A stretch of 64,000 nt of DNA from Nitrospirota bacterium. Its GTDB lineage: Bacteria > Nitrospirota > Thermodesulfovibrionia > Thermodesulfovibrionales > JdFR-88. Location of the stretch: NCBI GenBank assembly GCA_021840255.1, contig JAKBYX010000003.1:62001-126000 (forward strand), read 5' to 3'. This document shows, piece by piece, positions 17,823-26,424 of the stretch. The notes beneath the pieces are model-generated. The model was not told the origin of the DNA and ran no database searches. It was given only the letters and a program-made list of their open reading frames with translations. Both the position numbers and the translations under genes were made by a program. Within the stretch, counting starts at the first letter, position 1. Each line of letters starts with the position of its first letter.

Positions 17823-19109
17823 ATGAGGTCTTTCAGTAAATCAAAGGCGCTTTTTAAAAAGGCCGTTAAACTTATGCCAGGCGGGGTCAACAGCCCCGTG
17901 CGTGCGTTCAAGGCCGTGGGCGGAAACCCGCTTTTCATCTCCCGGGCAAAGGGTTCTAAAATATATGACGTCGACGGGAACGAATACATAGATTACGTGC
18001 TTTCATGGGGGCCGATGATCGTTGGGCACGCGCACCCGGCGGTCGTGGGCGCTCTGAGAAAGGCTATTGAGAAAGGCACCAGTTTTGGCGCGCCTACCGC
18101 ACTGGAAGTAGAGCTGGCCGGGATGGTCATTAAGGCTTATCCTTCGATGCAAAAAGTGAGGATGGTCAATTCCGGCACCGAGGCCACCATGAGCGCGATA
18201 AGGGCTGCCCGCGGTTTCACCGGCAGGGACAAGATAATAAAATTCGAAGGCTGCTATCATGGGCACGCGGATGGTCTTCTCGTCAAAGCTGGTTCCGGAG
18301 CCGCAACCTTTGGCGTGCCGGACAGCCCCGGAGTGCCTAAATCCTATGCAAGAAACACGATTACGTTGCCTTTTAACGACCAGTCGGCCCTCAAGACGAT
18401 CATAGAAAAAGACTGGCAGGAGATAGCGTGCGTCATTGTGGAGCCCGTGGTGGGCAACATTGGGTGTGTCCTCCCCAAGCTGGGATTTCTCAAAGCGTTA
18501 AGGGCGCTGACAAAAAAATACGGCATAGTGCTTATTTTTGACGAGGTAATGACCGGTTTCAGGGTCTCGTATGGCGGGGCACAGGCCCGCTTCGGCATCA
18601 AACCGGACATGACGTGCCTAGGTAAGGTCATAGGCGGAGGGTTGCCGGTGGGAGCCTATGGCGGAAAAAGGGAAATAATGGAAAAGATCGCGCCCGAAGG
18701 GCCGGTTTACCAGGCGGGGACGCTGTCAGGCAACCCGTTGGCCATGACCGCCGGAATAGAGACACTGAAGATACTTTCAAAAAAAGGTGTTTATGACGGA
18801 CTTGAAGAGCGTGCCTCTGAGCTGGAGGTTGCCCTCAAAGATGCCGCAAAAAGGAGCCGGACAGAAGTGAAGTTCTACCGCGCCGGCACCATGTTTTGCA
18901 CCTATTTTACCAGCAGGGAGATCGTCGATTACGAGAGCGCCAAGAGCTCGGACACGGTGAAATTCGGCAAGTTTTTCACCGGGATGATCGAAAGGGGCAT
19001 TAACCTGGCCCCAAGCCAGTTCGAGGCGGGTTTCATAAGCATGGCCCATACCCGCGCTGATATTGTAAAGACAGCCAGGGCCGCTTTTGAAGTATTCAAG
19101 GGGTTGTAA
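17823..19109 (+). CDS. hemL: glutamate-1-semialdehyde 2,1-aminomutase
   Basis: A 428-residue class III aminotransferase that converts glutamate-1-semialdehyde to 5-aminolevulinate in the C5 route of tetrapyrrole synthesis. Motifs: [17 protein letters not shown] at the N-terminus, [17 protein letters not shown] (PLP phosphate site), [14 protein letters not shown] and the PLP Lys in [15 protein letters not shown]. An AGGAGG site precedes the ATG. Haem synthesis fits the cytochromes encoded at 34-41 kb. It is a single-gene unit; the next gene has its own promoter. Confidence 0.97.
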   Translation: MRSFSKSKALFKKAVKLMPGGVNSPVRAFKAVGGNPLFISRAKGSKIYDVDGNEYIDYVLSWGPMIVGHAHPAVVGALRKAIEKGTSFGAPTALEVELAGMVIKAYPSMQKVRMVNSGTEATMSAIRAARGFTGRDKIIKFEGCYHGHADGLLVKAGSGAATFGVPDSPGVPKSYARNTITLPFNDQSALKTIIEKDWQEIACVIVEPVVGNIGCVLPKLGFLKALRALTKKYGIVLIFDEVMTGFRVSYGGAQARFGIKPDMTCLGKVIGGGLPVGAYGGKREIMEKIAPEGPVYQAGTLSGNPLAMTAGIETLKILSKKGVYDGLEERASELEVALKDAAKRSRTEVKFYRAGTMFCTYFTSREIVDYESAKSSDTVKFGKFFTGMIERGINLAPSQFEAGFISMAHTRADIVKTARAAFEVFKGL

Positions 19110-19189
19110 TAAAGGATCTGTTTATCTCCTTCATTGCCGGTATCAACCGGAAAAGAAGCTTTTAATTTGATTGAAAAATATATTTTTTC

Positions 19190-19218
19190 TTGGTTTTTGG
19201 CCAAAATACTGCTAAAAT
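19190..19218 (+). promoter_or_regulatory. sigma70-type promoter for the universal stress protein gene
   Basis: TTGGTT (19190-19195), 17-bp spacer, TAAAAT (19213-19218), 34 bp before the TTG start codon. Confidence 0.5.
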
Positions 19219-19252
19219 GAAGACGCAAACAAATTAAGCGGAGGGTTCTTAT

Positions 19253-19672
19253 TTGAAGAGGATATTGGTTACGCATGACGGTTCCAAGGCGTCGGATAAA
19301 GCCCTTAAGAAGGCCGTCGAGATAGCCGGGAAGTTCGAATCCTCCATTACTGTTCTTTCAGTTATCCCGGAGCTTTATCTGACCGAGCTTTCTGACATGG
19401 ATAGACAGCGCATTACCCAGCTTATGACGGAGGAGACACAGAACGCCCTTGAGAAGATAAGGGCCTCTCTATCGGGGAAATCTATGGATGTAAAGATCAT
19501 TCTCAGGCAGGGGGACCCGGCCGAAAAGATACTTGAAACGGCAAGGAAGATGAAGGTAGACCTTATCGTTACGGGCTCCCACGGTAGGCACGGGGCCAAG
19601 AAATTCCTCCTTGGAAGCATCTCCTCGCGCATCGTAGATTATTCCAGCTGTCCCGTGCTCGTTGTAAAGTAG
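19253..19672 (+). CDS. universal stress protein (UspA family)
   Basis: A 139-residue single-domain UspA protein. The ATP-binding signature G-x2-G-x9-G(S) is visible in GSHGRHGAKKFLLGSISS, followed by the family C-terminus CPVLVVK. Such proteins bind ATP and support survival under starvation or oxidative stress, but the exact role varies. The start is TTG at 19253 (LKRILVTHDGS in frame) with GGAGGG 10 nt upstream. A sigma70-like promoter lies at 19190-19218. Confidence 0.92.
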   Translation: MKRILVTHDGSKASDKALKKAVEIAGKFESSITVLSVIPELYLTELSDMDRQRITQLMTEETQNALEKIRASLSGKSMDVKIILRQGDPAEKILETARKMKVDLIVTGSHGRHGAKKFLLGSISSRIVDYSSCPVLVVK

Positions 19673-19779
19673 TTTTTTATTTTGTTTGGCAGGCTGCTGA
19701 AAAAATAAAAACCCCGGATACGCTATTCCCCAGGAATTCATTAAGAGCGAAATCGCGGGAAGTGGCCGCATAACGTCCG

Positions 19780-20715
19780 TTAAGTGGTTTTCTGAAATGG
19801 GCCGGTCAGGTACTCTTCCGGAATAAACTCCCTGATATTCCCCTTTATGCTTTCAGGCTCGAACCCGAAATACTTTTTAACCGAATCGATGGCCGTTATA
19901 TTGTCCGCGCTGAGGAGTAACAGCTGTTCACGCCCAACGGGAGGGATATTTTTGATGCCCGATATTTTTGCAACTGACAGCAGGGAGAGCCCTGCTTTGG
20001 CAAGGCCCATCGGAAAATGAATGAACTTTTTCCTTTCTTCCACCCCCATGGCCTTCATGTATTCCCTTACCAGGTCATTGAAGGAAAGATATTCCGGCCC
20101 GCCTATCTCATATACCCGGTCCTGTCCGCCGCCCTCAACTGCCGACAGAAAGCACCTGATCCAATCGGATATCATCAAAGGCTGGAACCTGGCCTCGCCG
20201 CTTCCTGGAACCGCTATGACGGGGGAAGCGTTTATCATCTGGGACATCTGTTTTGTAAACCCGTCCCCGGGGCCAAGGATAAGGGAAGGCCGGAAGATGG
20301 TGTAGGGCGTCCCGGAATCTTTGACGATCTCTTCCGCCCTGGCTTTTGATCTCTGGTACATGCTCGGAGAGCCGAGCGAGGCGCCAAGGCTGCTTTGATA
20401 AAAGAAATTCTTCAGTTTTATGCCAGCCCTTAGTGCTTCGTTCACAAGATTCTGGGTGCCTTTTACATGGACGGAGTCGAATGTCTGTCCGCCTGTTTCA
20501 TGCATTATTCCAACCAGGTGGACGACCGTATCAACTCCACTGAGGGAGCCCGAAGGTATATTGTCCAGGGAGCCGGTGACCGTTTCGAACCCTTCGCATA
20601 GGGATGCCTTTTTAGCATCGCGCAGCAGACATCTGCCGCGAATCCCCAGCCGTTTTAATTCAGGCAGAAGATTGCTTCCGACAAACCCTGTCGCGCCCGC
20701 CAGAAAGAGGAACAT
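19780..20715 (-). CDS. NAD-binding epimerase/SDR (NDUFA9-like)
   Basis: A 311-residue atypical short-chain dehydrogenase. The N-terminal Rossmann motif is AGATGFVGSNLLPEL, and VDTVVHLVGIMHETGG is the NAD-binding strand. The Tyr-x3-Lys appears as YQRSKARAE. The family includes complex I NDUFA9-like proteins and sugar-nucleotide or lipid-linked reductases; the substrate cannot be told from sequence. It is the last gene of the minus-strand acsE-fumarase operon, 6 bp after the fumarase beta gene. A related protein is encoded at 49671-50621. Confidence 0.85.
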   Translation of the reverse strand: MFLFLAGATGFVGSNLLPELKRLGIRGRCLLRDAKKASLCEGFETVTGSLDNIPSGSLSGVDTVVHLVGIMHETGGQTFDSVHVKGTQNLVNEALRAGIKLKNFFYQSSLGASLGSPSMYQRSKARAEEIVKDSGTPYTIFRPSLILGPGDGFTKQMSQMINASPVIAVPGSGEARFQPLMISDWIRCFLSAVEGGGQDRVYEIGGPEYLSFNDLVREYMKAMGVEERKKFIHFPMGLAKAGLSLLSVAKISGIKNIPPVGREQLLLLSADNITAIDSVKKYFGFEPESIKGNIREFIPEEYLTGPFQKTT

Positions 20716-20721
20716 CGTGTG

Positions 20722-21324
20722 TCACCGCCCTTGTATCAGGTTCAAAAGCCTTTCTTTTGAGGTTTTTTCCACTTCGGCATGGATGCTGGCCCCTGTAGAG
20801 TCCATGGTAACGAACGCTGGGAACTCCTCAACCCGAAGCGCCCACATCGCCTCCGCCCGCCCGAATTCCTCAAGCAGCCAGACCCCTTCGACTTTTTTTA
20901 TCTTTTCCGCCAAAAGCGCACCCGCGCCTCCTATTGCGTGGAGGTAAACGCATCCGGATTCCATCATTGCCTCTGCCACCTCAGCGGACATTCCGCCCTT
21001 GCCAATGATTCCCCGAACCCCGTAATGCGATATAACGAAAGGCTCGTACATCTGCATCCTCTGGCTGGTGGTGGGCCCGGCTGCTATGACGTTAAAGCGG
21101 CCGTCCTTCTCCATTATCACAGGGCCGCAATGATACATGATCGCTCCGGCAAGGTTGAAAGGCATATCTTCCGGATGAGGTCTCTTGCCCGCCAGATACC
21201 CGTGTACCTTGTCCCTTGCGGTGAAGATGGTCCCGTTTATAAGGACCTTCTGTCCCACCCTGAGCGACCGCACAGTTTCCTCGCTTAGAGGCGTTTCTAT
21301 TTTTACCGCCGCTTTATCCTTCAA
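20722..21324 (-). CDS. class I fumarase/tartrate dehydratase beta subunit
   Basis: A 200-residue protein matching the C-terminal domain of Fe-S hydro-lyases. It has INGTIFTARDKVHGYL, YHCGPVIM, AAGPTTSQRMQMYEP and GKGGMSAEV, the residues that bind the carboxylate substrate. With the alpha subunit encoded just upstream it should interconvert fumarate and malate (or dehydrate tartrate) in the cytoplasm. The alpha gene ends 26 bp before this start. Two-subunit forms are common in anaerobes. Confidence 0.93.
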   Translation of the reverse strand: MKDKAAVKIETPLSEETVRSLRVGQKVLINGTIFTARDKVHGYLAGKRPHPEDMPFNLAGAIMYHCGPVIMEKDGRFNVIAAGPTTSQRMQMYEPFVISHYGVRGIIGKGGMSAEVAEAMMESGCVYLHAIGGAGALLAEKIKKVEGVWLLEEFGRAEAMWALRVEEFPAFVTMDSTGASIHAEVEKTSKERLLNLIQGR

Positions 21325-21350
21325 GAAAAAATTGCCTTTCCAGTCTTTTT

Positions 21351-22196
21351 TTACCAGACGAGCCTGCTCCGCCTGTTTGCCCAGCAGGCGATGGAGACAT
21401 CAACGAAGTACGAGCCAGTGTGCCTGTGGGCATGGTTTATCTTTACGCCTAGGGCCGTGCAATTGCCCCCCAGTCCCATGGCTCCGATGCCAAGGCTGTT
21501 TATCTCCAAAAGCAGCCTTCTCTCAAGCTCGCTTATGAGAGGGTCCGCGGCTTCCTCTCCTAGTTTTCTCATAAGAGCGCCTCTGGAGAGCTTGGCAGCC
21601 GCAAGCCTGGTGCCGGCGATTCCCACCCCCACCGTATAAGGAGGGCACGCCCTGCCCTGGATGGAATATACGGCATCCAGTATGCATTTTCTGACCCCGT
21701 CCAAATCCCTGCCTGCCTTTAGCCTTTCATCCGGCAGCTTGTAAAATGTTCCCGCGTTTTCGCTGCCAGCCCCTTTGAGGGACAGGTCTATCACAAGGGT
21801 GTCCTGTTCGGACTGCTCGAAATATATCTCCGGGAAAAAAAGGCCTGTATTGTCGCCGGAATTTTTTTCAGTGAGTATGTCGACCGCGTTGGGCCTTAAA
21901 GGCACGCTTTCCGTGGCAAGCCTCACCCCTTCTATTATCGATTGCTCAACCACCGCAAAGCTTAGCTCCCTTGGGACTCGCGCATAGAAGATGGGGGTGC
22001 CGGTATCCTGGCAAAGGGGTTTTGAATTTTTTTTGGCGATCTGCGTGTTTTCTAGCATCTGGGACAGGGCCTCCCTGGACGGGCTTTTTTCCGGCTCCGC
22101 CTCGTACGCCGCCCTGAGTGCTTCCTCGATATCGCGTGGAAGGGATACTGCGGTCTTCCTGATTATCTCTTTTATGCCGTCTCTGAGCCTGAGCAT
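21351..22196 (-). CDS. class I fumarase/tartrate dehydratase alpha subunit
   Basis: A 281-residue subunit that carries the labile [4Fe-4S] cluster of class I fumarase. Likely cluster Cys are in PLCQDTGTPIFY (about residue 62), GRACPPYTVGVG and LGGNCTALGVK. Interconverts fumarate and malate with the beta subunit; L-tartrate dehydratase activity is an alternative. It starts 9 bp after the acsE stop, linking C1 and C4 metabolism in one transcript. Such oxygen-labile enzymes point to life at low oxygen. Confidence 0.93.
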   Translation of the reverse strand: MLRLRDGIKEIIRKTAVSLPRDIEEALRAAYEAEPEKSPSREALSQMLENTQIAKKNSKPLCQDTGTPIFYARVPRELSFAVVEQSIIEGVRLATESVPLRPNAVDILTEKNSGDNTGLFFPEIYFEQSEQDTLVIDLSLKGAGSENAGTFYKLPDERLKAGRDLDGVRKCILDAVYSIQGRACPPYTVGVGIAGTRLAAAKLSRGALMRKLGEEAADPLISELERRLLLEINSLGIGAMGLGGNCTALGVKINHAHRHTGSYFVDVSIACWANRRSRLVW

Positions 22197-22205
22197 TGTT
22201 TTTGT

Positions 22206-22997
22206 TTATACAAGGTCCGCCGGGGAAAATACTATCTCGTCCCTGAAGGATTTGATGAAATAAAGCGCATGGCTTATCCCCGGGTCCAGTATGTCCAGCA
22301 TGGCCGCATCAAGCCCTGCTCCCGCAAGATAAGTAAGTATGCTGGCTTCCGTCATCTTTCTTGCCTGCCTGGGGGACATGCCGGTGGACACATTTGATAT
22401 CCAGGCTATGGTGTTTACGGGCGGTTCCACCATTTCCTTGATCGCAAGTATGCATTCATGGGCGTTCATTATGTGGTCTTGCCCGGCCCCTCTTCCTATA
22501 TGGATCAGCGAGGGGTCCAGAAAAAGCCTTTCATTCGGGATGTCGGATCTGTTAGCGTCTTCCAGGAGCGCTTCCAATATCTGGAGTTTGCCCTCGAAGG
22601 ACGTGGGGATGTTCCCTCCCCTGGAAGCACGCAAAACTATATACGCTTTCGCCCTGCTTGCTAACGCGAAGAAGTCCTGTCTTTGGGCAGGCTCATTGTC
22701 CGATATGTAATTTATGAGAGGCGGTTTTTTTGCGAGCGACAGGGCTTTCTTGACAGCCTCCGTGTTCCTTGAATCTACGCAGAGTACGGAGTCCACCACG
22801 TTCTGGACCGTTTCGAAAACCCAGGGCAACCGATCCTCATCGCCGGAACCGTCCAGCGAGCACTGAACATTTATGACCTCTGCCCCGGCTTCGGACAGTT
22901 TTTTTGCAAGACCGGAGAGGGTCTTGGAGTCCCTGGCCTCGACTGCCGCCATGTATCCCTTGTTCCTGGTGTTAAGATTGTCGGCAACCGCTATCAT
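22206..22997 (-). CDS. acsE: methyltetrahydrofolate:corrinoid methyltransferase (AcsE-like)
   Basis: A 263-residue pterin-binding TIM-barrel protein. It resembles AcsE, which moves the methyl group of methyl-THF to the corrinoid Fe-S protein of the Wood-Ljungdahl pathway. Visible: IAVADNLNTRNKGY at the N-terminus, DVQCS-like strand (INVQCSLDGSGDE), CVDSRN, NYISDN, FLDPSLIHIGRGAGQDH and WISNVSTGMS, which matches the AcsE/DHPS order. GGAGG lies 9 nt before the chosen ATG (22997); the frame is open a further 55 codons, but that part is basic and unlike the family. The carbon monoxide dehydrogenase/acetyl-CoA synthase genes are not in the window, so another corrinoid methyl acceptor is possible. 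Confidence 0.85.
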   Translation of the reverse strand: MIAVADNLNTRNKGYMAAVEARDSKTLSGLAKKLSEAGAEVINVQCSLDGSGDEDRLPWVFETVQNVVDSVLCVDSRNTEAVKKALSLAKKPPLINYISDNEPAQRQDFFALASRAKAYIVLRASRGGNIPTSFEGKLQILEALLEDANRSDIPNERLFLDPSLIHIGRGAGQDHIMNAHECILAIKEMVEPPVNTIAWISNVSTGMSPRQARKMTEASILTYLAGAGLDAAMLDILDPGISHALYFIKSFRDEIVFSPADLV

Positions 22998-23051
22998 TTC
23001 TGTATCCTCCGGGGCTTTGATTTTTGCGGACACCATGCCATTCCAGACACT

Positions 23052-23057
23052 ATTATA
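23052..23057 (-). promoter_or_regulatory. possible -10 element of the acsE operon
   Basis: A perfect TATAAT on the minus strand, about 55 bp before the acsE start chosen here. The -35 position (GTCCGC) is poor, so an activator or a different factor may be needed. Confidence 0.3.
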
Positions 23058-23166
23058 GCACCCAAAACCGGACTGCGGACGTTTTGAGGTGGGACTTTTC
23101 CTGGCACTTCCTTTTTTGGGGCACGGTAAAAGCCTCCGTTTTTTTGAAAAACGCTTTGTCAAAGAA

Positions 23167-23195
23167 TTTACAAAAATAGTTTACAAAATTATAGA
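23167..23195 (+). promoter_or_regulatory. promoter with 13-bp direct repeat (possible operator)
   Basis: TTTACA (23167-23172), 17-bp spacer, TATAGA (23190-23195). The sequence TTTACAAAA occurs twice, 13 bp apart (23167 and 23180), overlapping the promoter. Direct repeats in this position are a natural operator for the adjacent regulator. Confidence 0.45.
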
Positions 23196-23213
23196 TTTAT
23201 GTTAATTTTGGTC

Positions 23214-23837
23214 ATGCGTATAGAAGATGGTCAGACAAAGGACCGGATAATCATGCTTCTTAAGAAGACTGGCGGCCTCACCGCCGAGGACTTAAGCAAG
23301 CGTGTAGGCATAACCCCGATGGGGATAAGACAGCACCTCATAGCCCTTGAGAGAAAGGGAATTGTGGATTACGACGCGAAAAAACACGGCATCGGACGAC
23401 CTGTTTTCGTATACAGCCTTACCGAGCGGGCAGACGATATGTTCCCCAAGGTCTACCGGGATTTTTCACTGGATCTGCTTAAAGACCTGGAGAGTCTGGA
23501 CGGCAGGGACAAGGTAGACGGTCTTTTCAAGATACGCAAGGAGAGGCTACTGCAGGCAAGGGGAAAACAGCTTGCCAACCAGGATTTTCATGGCAAACTA
23601 AGGGCGCTCTCAAACATGCTTGAAGAGGAAGGCTATTTTACGGAACTTGACGAGAACGATGGCAACTATACACTGAACCAGTATAACTGCCCCATCTCCA
23701 AGGTAGCCTCTTATTACAACGAAGCCTGCGGATATGAAACCGAACTTCTTTCGGAGCTGCTAGGCAGGCAGGTTTTCATGAAAAGGTCGATCCCCCTGGG
23801 AGATCACTACTGTTCGTTCAAAATTCCGATGGCCTGA
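23214..23837 (+). CDS. SufR-like winged-helix regulator with C-terminal cysteines
   Basis: A 207-residue DNA-binding protein. The N-terminal winged helix (about 5-80) contains GGLTAEDLSKRVGITPMGIR and GRPVFVYSLT, as in COG2345/SufR regulators. The C-terminus has Cys in YNCPIS, EACGYE and HYCSF, spaced C-x12-C-x27-C, close to the SufR pattern that binds a [4Fe-4S] cluster, so it may sense oxygen or Fe-S status. The start at 23214 fits the predicted promoter; ATG 23199 would be nearly leaderless. It is divergent from the acsE-fumarase operon and may regulate it and itself through the repeats at 23167-23192. Confidence 0.8.
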   Translation: MRIEDGQTKDRIIMLLKKTGGLTAEDLSKRVGITPMGIRQHLIALERKGIVDYDAKKHGIGRPVFVYSLTERADDMFPKVYRDFSLDLLKDLESLDGRDKVDGLFKIRKERLLQARGKQLANQDFHGKLRALSNMLEEEGYFTELDENDGNYTLNQYNCPISKVASYYNEACGYETELLSELLGRQVFMKRSIPLGDHYCSFKIPMA

Positions 23838-24263
23838 TATTCTGTTTTCAGCGCACGTCCCACCCGCAAGTTTTCCTTTCAGTAAGCCGTCAATTTTTTC
23901 TTTCACTATCCGCAATTAACTCTTAGAGGAAAACTGCATTTAAAAATTTTTGAGTTTGTTTGAGATCGGTCGTTTCCGGAAGGGTCTCATTGCACGAAGC
24001 GGGCCGGCGTTGAGGCGCTGCTTGCCGGGCCTCATGGAGTGAAAAAAGTGAAACAATAAGTGAAAAAACAAATGAGTCACAAAGGATCTTTTTGTAGTGG
24101 ACTTTTTTTGGGTCAGATATCCTGGGCAGGCGGCTGAAAATAAAATTATTTTTACCTGGTCATAACAGGAGGGGCGAAGCGATCTCCCCAAAAATTATCC
24201 CGGGGAGCCGCTTCGCCCCTGCGCTTATCGCAATAACGTCAAAAAAGAGTTATCTTCTATGGA
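23838..24263. other. gene-free stretch with a long hairpin
   Basis: About 425 bp between the SufR-like gene and the convergent lipoprotein gene. No convincing gene is seen. The only clear structure is the hairpin at 24170-24220. Confidence 0.5.
24170..24220. terminator. long inverted repeat between convergent genes
   Basis: AGGGGCGAAGCG and CTCCCC (left) pair with GGGGAG and CGCTTCGCCCCT (right), around an AT-rich loop. It is placed where a bidirectional terminator is expected, but it lacks a T run on either side. Confidence 0.5.
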
Positions 24264-24929
24264 TCACTTCGCCGCGGGCACACCAGAGGGCTGCATAGCG
24301 GCCGCGGGCGTATTGGCCGCCGCGGGCACATCCTCTGAAAGCTGCTGCACCGCTTTATCGTTTACATCCACTTTGGTTCCCTTTTTGAGCTCGCTCACGT
24401 AGTCAGTGAATGCCTTTGCCTCTTTTTCGGAAGCCAGACGCTGCTTTATCAGTGGTTTTATAGCGCTGAACGGGACCAGCTTGCCAGCCGCCTTCCCCTC
24501 CTTCATCGTGAAAGCATCCTTGTGGCTGTCATAATATTTTTGGGCCTCGTCATCAGAGACGGAAAGGTCCTTCCCTATCTTTTTCTGCAGGAGCAGTTTC
24601 ACCATGGTGATCTTTTTGTAGTTCGCGACGGCAGCCTGGAGGTCCTTGTCCTGGTCCAGTCCCTCTTTTACGGCCTCCTGGTAAAGGATCTCCTTGCTGA
24701 TAATCTGGTCCAGCAAGGCGCGGGGGCCGCCCTGTTTCATGAAGTATCCCCTAACCTGAGGGGGCAGCGCGTTCAGTTCGGACTCGAACATCGCCGTGGT
24801 TATGGTCTTGTCTCCCACCTTGGCCAGGACTGCTGAATTGTCAGAGGAGGCTGACCCCTGTGATGCATTTTGATGCGTGCAGGAAAAAGCCAGGGCCAGT
24901 ATGGCCGCCAGCAACAGAATTTTTTTCAT
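24264..24929 (-). CDS. SurA N-terminal-like periplasmic lipoprotein
   Basis: A 221-residue predicted lipoprotein with signal MKKILLLAAILALAFSC and lipobox AFSC. The mature part resembles the chaperone domain of SurA/PpiC-like foldases (VGDKTITTAMFESELNALP, LLDQIISKEILYQEAVKEGL, DDEAQKYYDSHKDAF), but no parvulin isomerase domain is evident; the C-terminus is Ala/Pro-rich. It probably helps folding or transit of exported proteins. The start at 24929 follows a GGAG site; the frame is open 15 codons further upstream. Confidence 0.8.
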   Translation of the reverse strand: MKKILLLAAILALAFSCTHQNASQGSASSDNSAVLAKVGDKTITTAMFESELNALPPQVRGYFMKQGGPRALLDQIISKEILYQEAVKEGLDQDKDLQAAVANYKKITMVKLLLQKKIGKDLSVSDDEAQKYYDSHKDAFTMKEGKAAGKLVPFSAIKPLIKQRLASEKEAKAFTDYVSELKKGTKVDVNDKAVQQLSEDVPAAANTPAAAMQPSGVPAAK

Positions 24930-25044
24930 CTTGGGAAATGACTCCTTTCGGGTTTTGGGGTCGGAAAGCATCATTTCTTTATACCATAAAAAGGCCCCCT
25001 TTGGAAAGCTTCATGACAGGTTTGACACGCTGTTATAATAAATC

Positions 25045-25278
25045 ATGCGCAGAAAAAGACTGTACCTGAAGGCCGGAGACAAGGTCCGTCACATCAGGTT
25101 CGATTTCTGGGGGATGGGAGAGGTCGTCGAGGAGAAGCACTCCTTTATGGACGGGGGTACATGTATGGTCAGGGTGCTTTTCGAAGACGGCGAGGAGCGC
25201 TCTTTTTTAAACGATCTGGACAGCGAGCTGTGCTGCTATTATTCCGGGCTCAGGATTTGTGATGAATTCCCATTATGA
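25045..25278 (+). CDS. DUF3553-like small beta-barrel protein
   Basis: A 77-residue protein with the pattern LKAGDKVRHIRFDFWGMGEV followed by MVRVLFEDGEERSF. This is like the small Tudor/CarD-type domain of DUF3553 proteins, whose function is unknown but which often lie near DNA repair genes. It overlaps the ogt gene by ATGA, consistent with a DNA-linked role. No strong ribosome site is visible; the start is assigned from the first Met. Confidence 0.65.
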   Translation: MRRKRLYLKAGDKVRHIRFDFWGMGEVVEEKHSFMDGGTCMVRVLFEDGEERSFLNDLDSELCCYYSGLRICDEFPL

Positions 25279-25754
25279 CCAGCCATTACGGTAAGATCGA
25301 AACACCGGTGGGCCCGGCATACCTGGTCCTTAAGGGCAGGGAACTGGCCGAAGTGTCTATCTGGCGGGAGCCCCGGGGCATCAGGCGGGGGCACGTGCCG
25401 GAGCCGATGGCCCGGCAGTTCGCGGCTTACTTCAAGGGTGCGCTGAAGGAGTTCGATTATCCGGTGTCCCTGACCGGCGGCACCGAATTTGAACGCAAGA
25501 TCTGGCTCTCCCTCCTCGATATCCCTTATGGGCAGACGCGTTCCTATAAGTGGATAGCGGAGCGGGCCGGACGGCCGGGGGCATCAAGGGCGGCCGGCCA
25601 GGCCCTTTCAAAAAATCCGCTGCCCATAATCCTGCCCTGCCACCGGGTCATAGAGTCCGGAGGCGGCCCCGGCGGATATTCGCCAAGCCCGGACATAAAA
25701 AGACGGCTTCTGGACATGGAATATTATTATTCCCTCCATCCCGCTTGCGTATAG
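25275..25754 (+). CDS. ogt: methylated-DNA-protein cysteine methyltransferase
   Basis: A 159-residue Ogt/AdaC-type suicide repair protein that removes O6-methylguanine lesions by moving the alkyl group to its own Cys. The active site LPCHRVI is at about residues 118-124, and the DNA-binding helix with the arginine finger lies in PYGQTRSYKWIAERAGRPGASRA. The helix-turn-helix and length are normal. It overlaps the DUF3553-like gene by four bases and is probably translated in a coupled manner. Confidence 0.95.
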   Translation: MTSHYGKIETPVGPAYLVLKGRELAEVSIWREPRGIRRGHVPEPMARQFAAYFKGALKEFDYPVSLTGGTEFERKIWLSLLDIPYGQTRSYKWIAERAGRPGASRAAGQALSKNPLPIILPCHRVIESGGGPGGYSPSPDIKRRLLDMEYYYSLHPACV

Positions 25755-25882
25755 ATATAGGACGCAACCGGCCCGGTAAGACTACCCTTTCTTCTTGACT
25801 TAAAACCATATTTTGATATTCTCTCTAGGAGAGTCCTTTGCAATCCAAAAAGGTTAAAAATGCCAGAAGGAGGATTTTCAAG

Positions 25883-26077
25883 ATGAGAAAGGCCACATCC
25901 CTGTTTTTAGCCATGCTCATGGCTGTTACCCTCGTAGGATTCGGCGGGTGCAAGAAAAAAGCGCCGGCGCCGGCTGAAATGAATGCCCCGGCTGCGGCCC
26001 CGTCCAACGCTCCGTCTAACGCAACGGCGCCGATGGGCAATGCGCCCTCGGGAGGAGCCAACACGCCCGGCCAGTAG
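25883..26077 (+). CDS. small Ala/Pro-rich lipoprotein
   Basis: A 64-residue predicted lipoprotein: signal MRKATSLFLAMLMAVTLVGF with lipobox GFGGC, then KKKAPAPAE and a low-complexity Ala-Pro-Asn tail (repeats of SNAP/SNAT). The ATG at 25883 has a perfect AAGGAGG site 9 nt upstream; 15 codons upstream are open but unlikely. No function can be assigned. It is followed by a strong hairpin at 26151-26193. Confidence 0.65.
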   Translation: MRKATSLFLAMLMAVTLVGFGGCKKKAPAPAEMNAPAAAPSNAPSNATAPMGNAPSGGANTPGQ

Positions 26078-26150
26078 AAAAACAGGATACAAGCCAAAAG
26101 CTTTCGGGTCCGGCGGGTAGACAGAAAAAGAAAAAACCGCGCTTTCCTTT

Positions 26151-26193
26151 ATAAGGCAGCGGGAGAAAAAATTTTTTTCTCCCGCTGCCTTAT
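26151..26193. terminator. perfect 21-bp inverted repeat, bidirectional terminator
   Basis: ATAAGGCAGCGGGAGAAAAAA and its exact reverse complement are separated by one T. The GC-rich stem flanked by A and T runs suits an intrinsic terminator on either strand. Confidence 0.8.
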
Positions 26194-26303
26194 CGCCACA
26201 TCCTTTTGCCCCTTAACTGATTTCTGGAATCCCCACCGTTTAAAGTTTTCTGCCGGAAAATTCGATTATAAATATAAATATAGATAAATAAGCCTTACGC
26301 GAA

Positions 26304-26380
26304 GGGCCGGGTCAGTGCTGGCCCATACAAAAAGGCCCCGGCTACCCCTTGGGGTACAGCTTTGCGCAGGGGAAACGGCC
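26304..26380 (+). other. structured leader region upstream of the chemoreceptor
   Basis: Several nested hairpins can form: GGGCC/GGCCC (26304-26308 with 26320-26324), TACCCC/GGGGTA (26343-26348 with 26351-26356) and GGCC/GGCC around them (from 26334 and to 26380). It lies 45 bp before the chemoreceptor gene. I cannot assign it to a riboswitch family. Confidence 0.25.
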
Positions 26381-26424
26381 GCGAAAAGTTTTTTTGAAAC
26401 TAAACAGAGCAGGGAGAGCGCAGC

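Noticed and set aside
26304..26395. Resemblance of the minus strand (GCGCAAAGC and GGTAGCCGGG) to a c-di-GMP-I (GEMM) riboswitch
   Set aside because: The 5' half of the motif is missing, the strand is wrong for the downstream gene, and the similarity is short.
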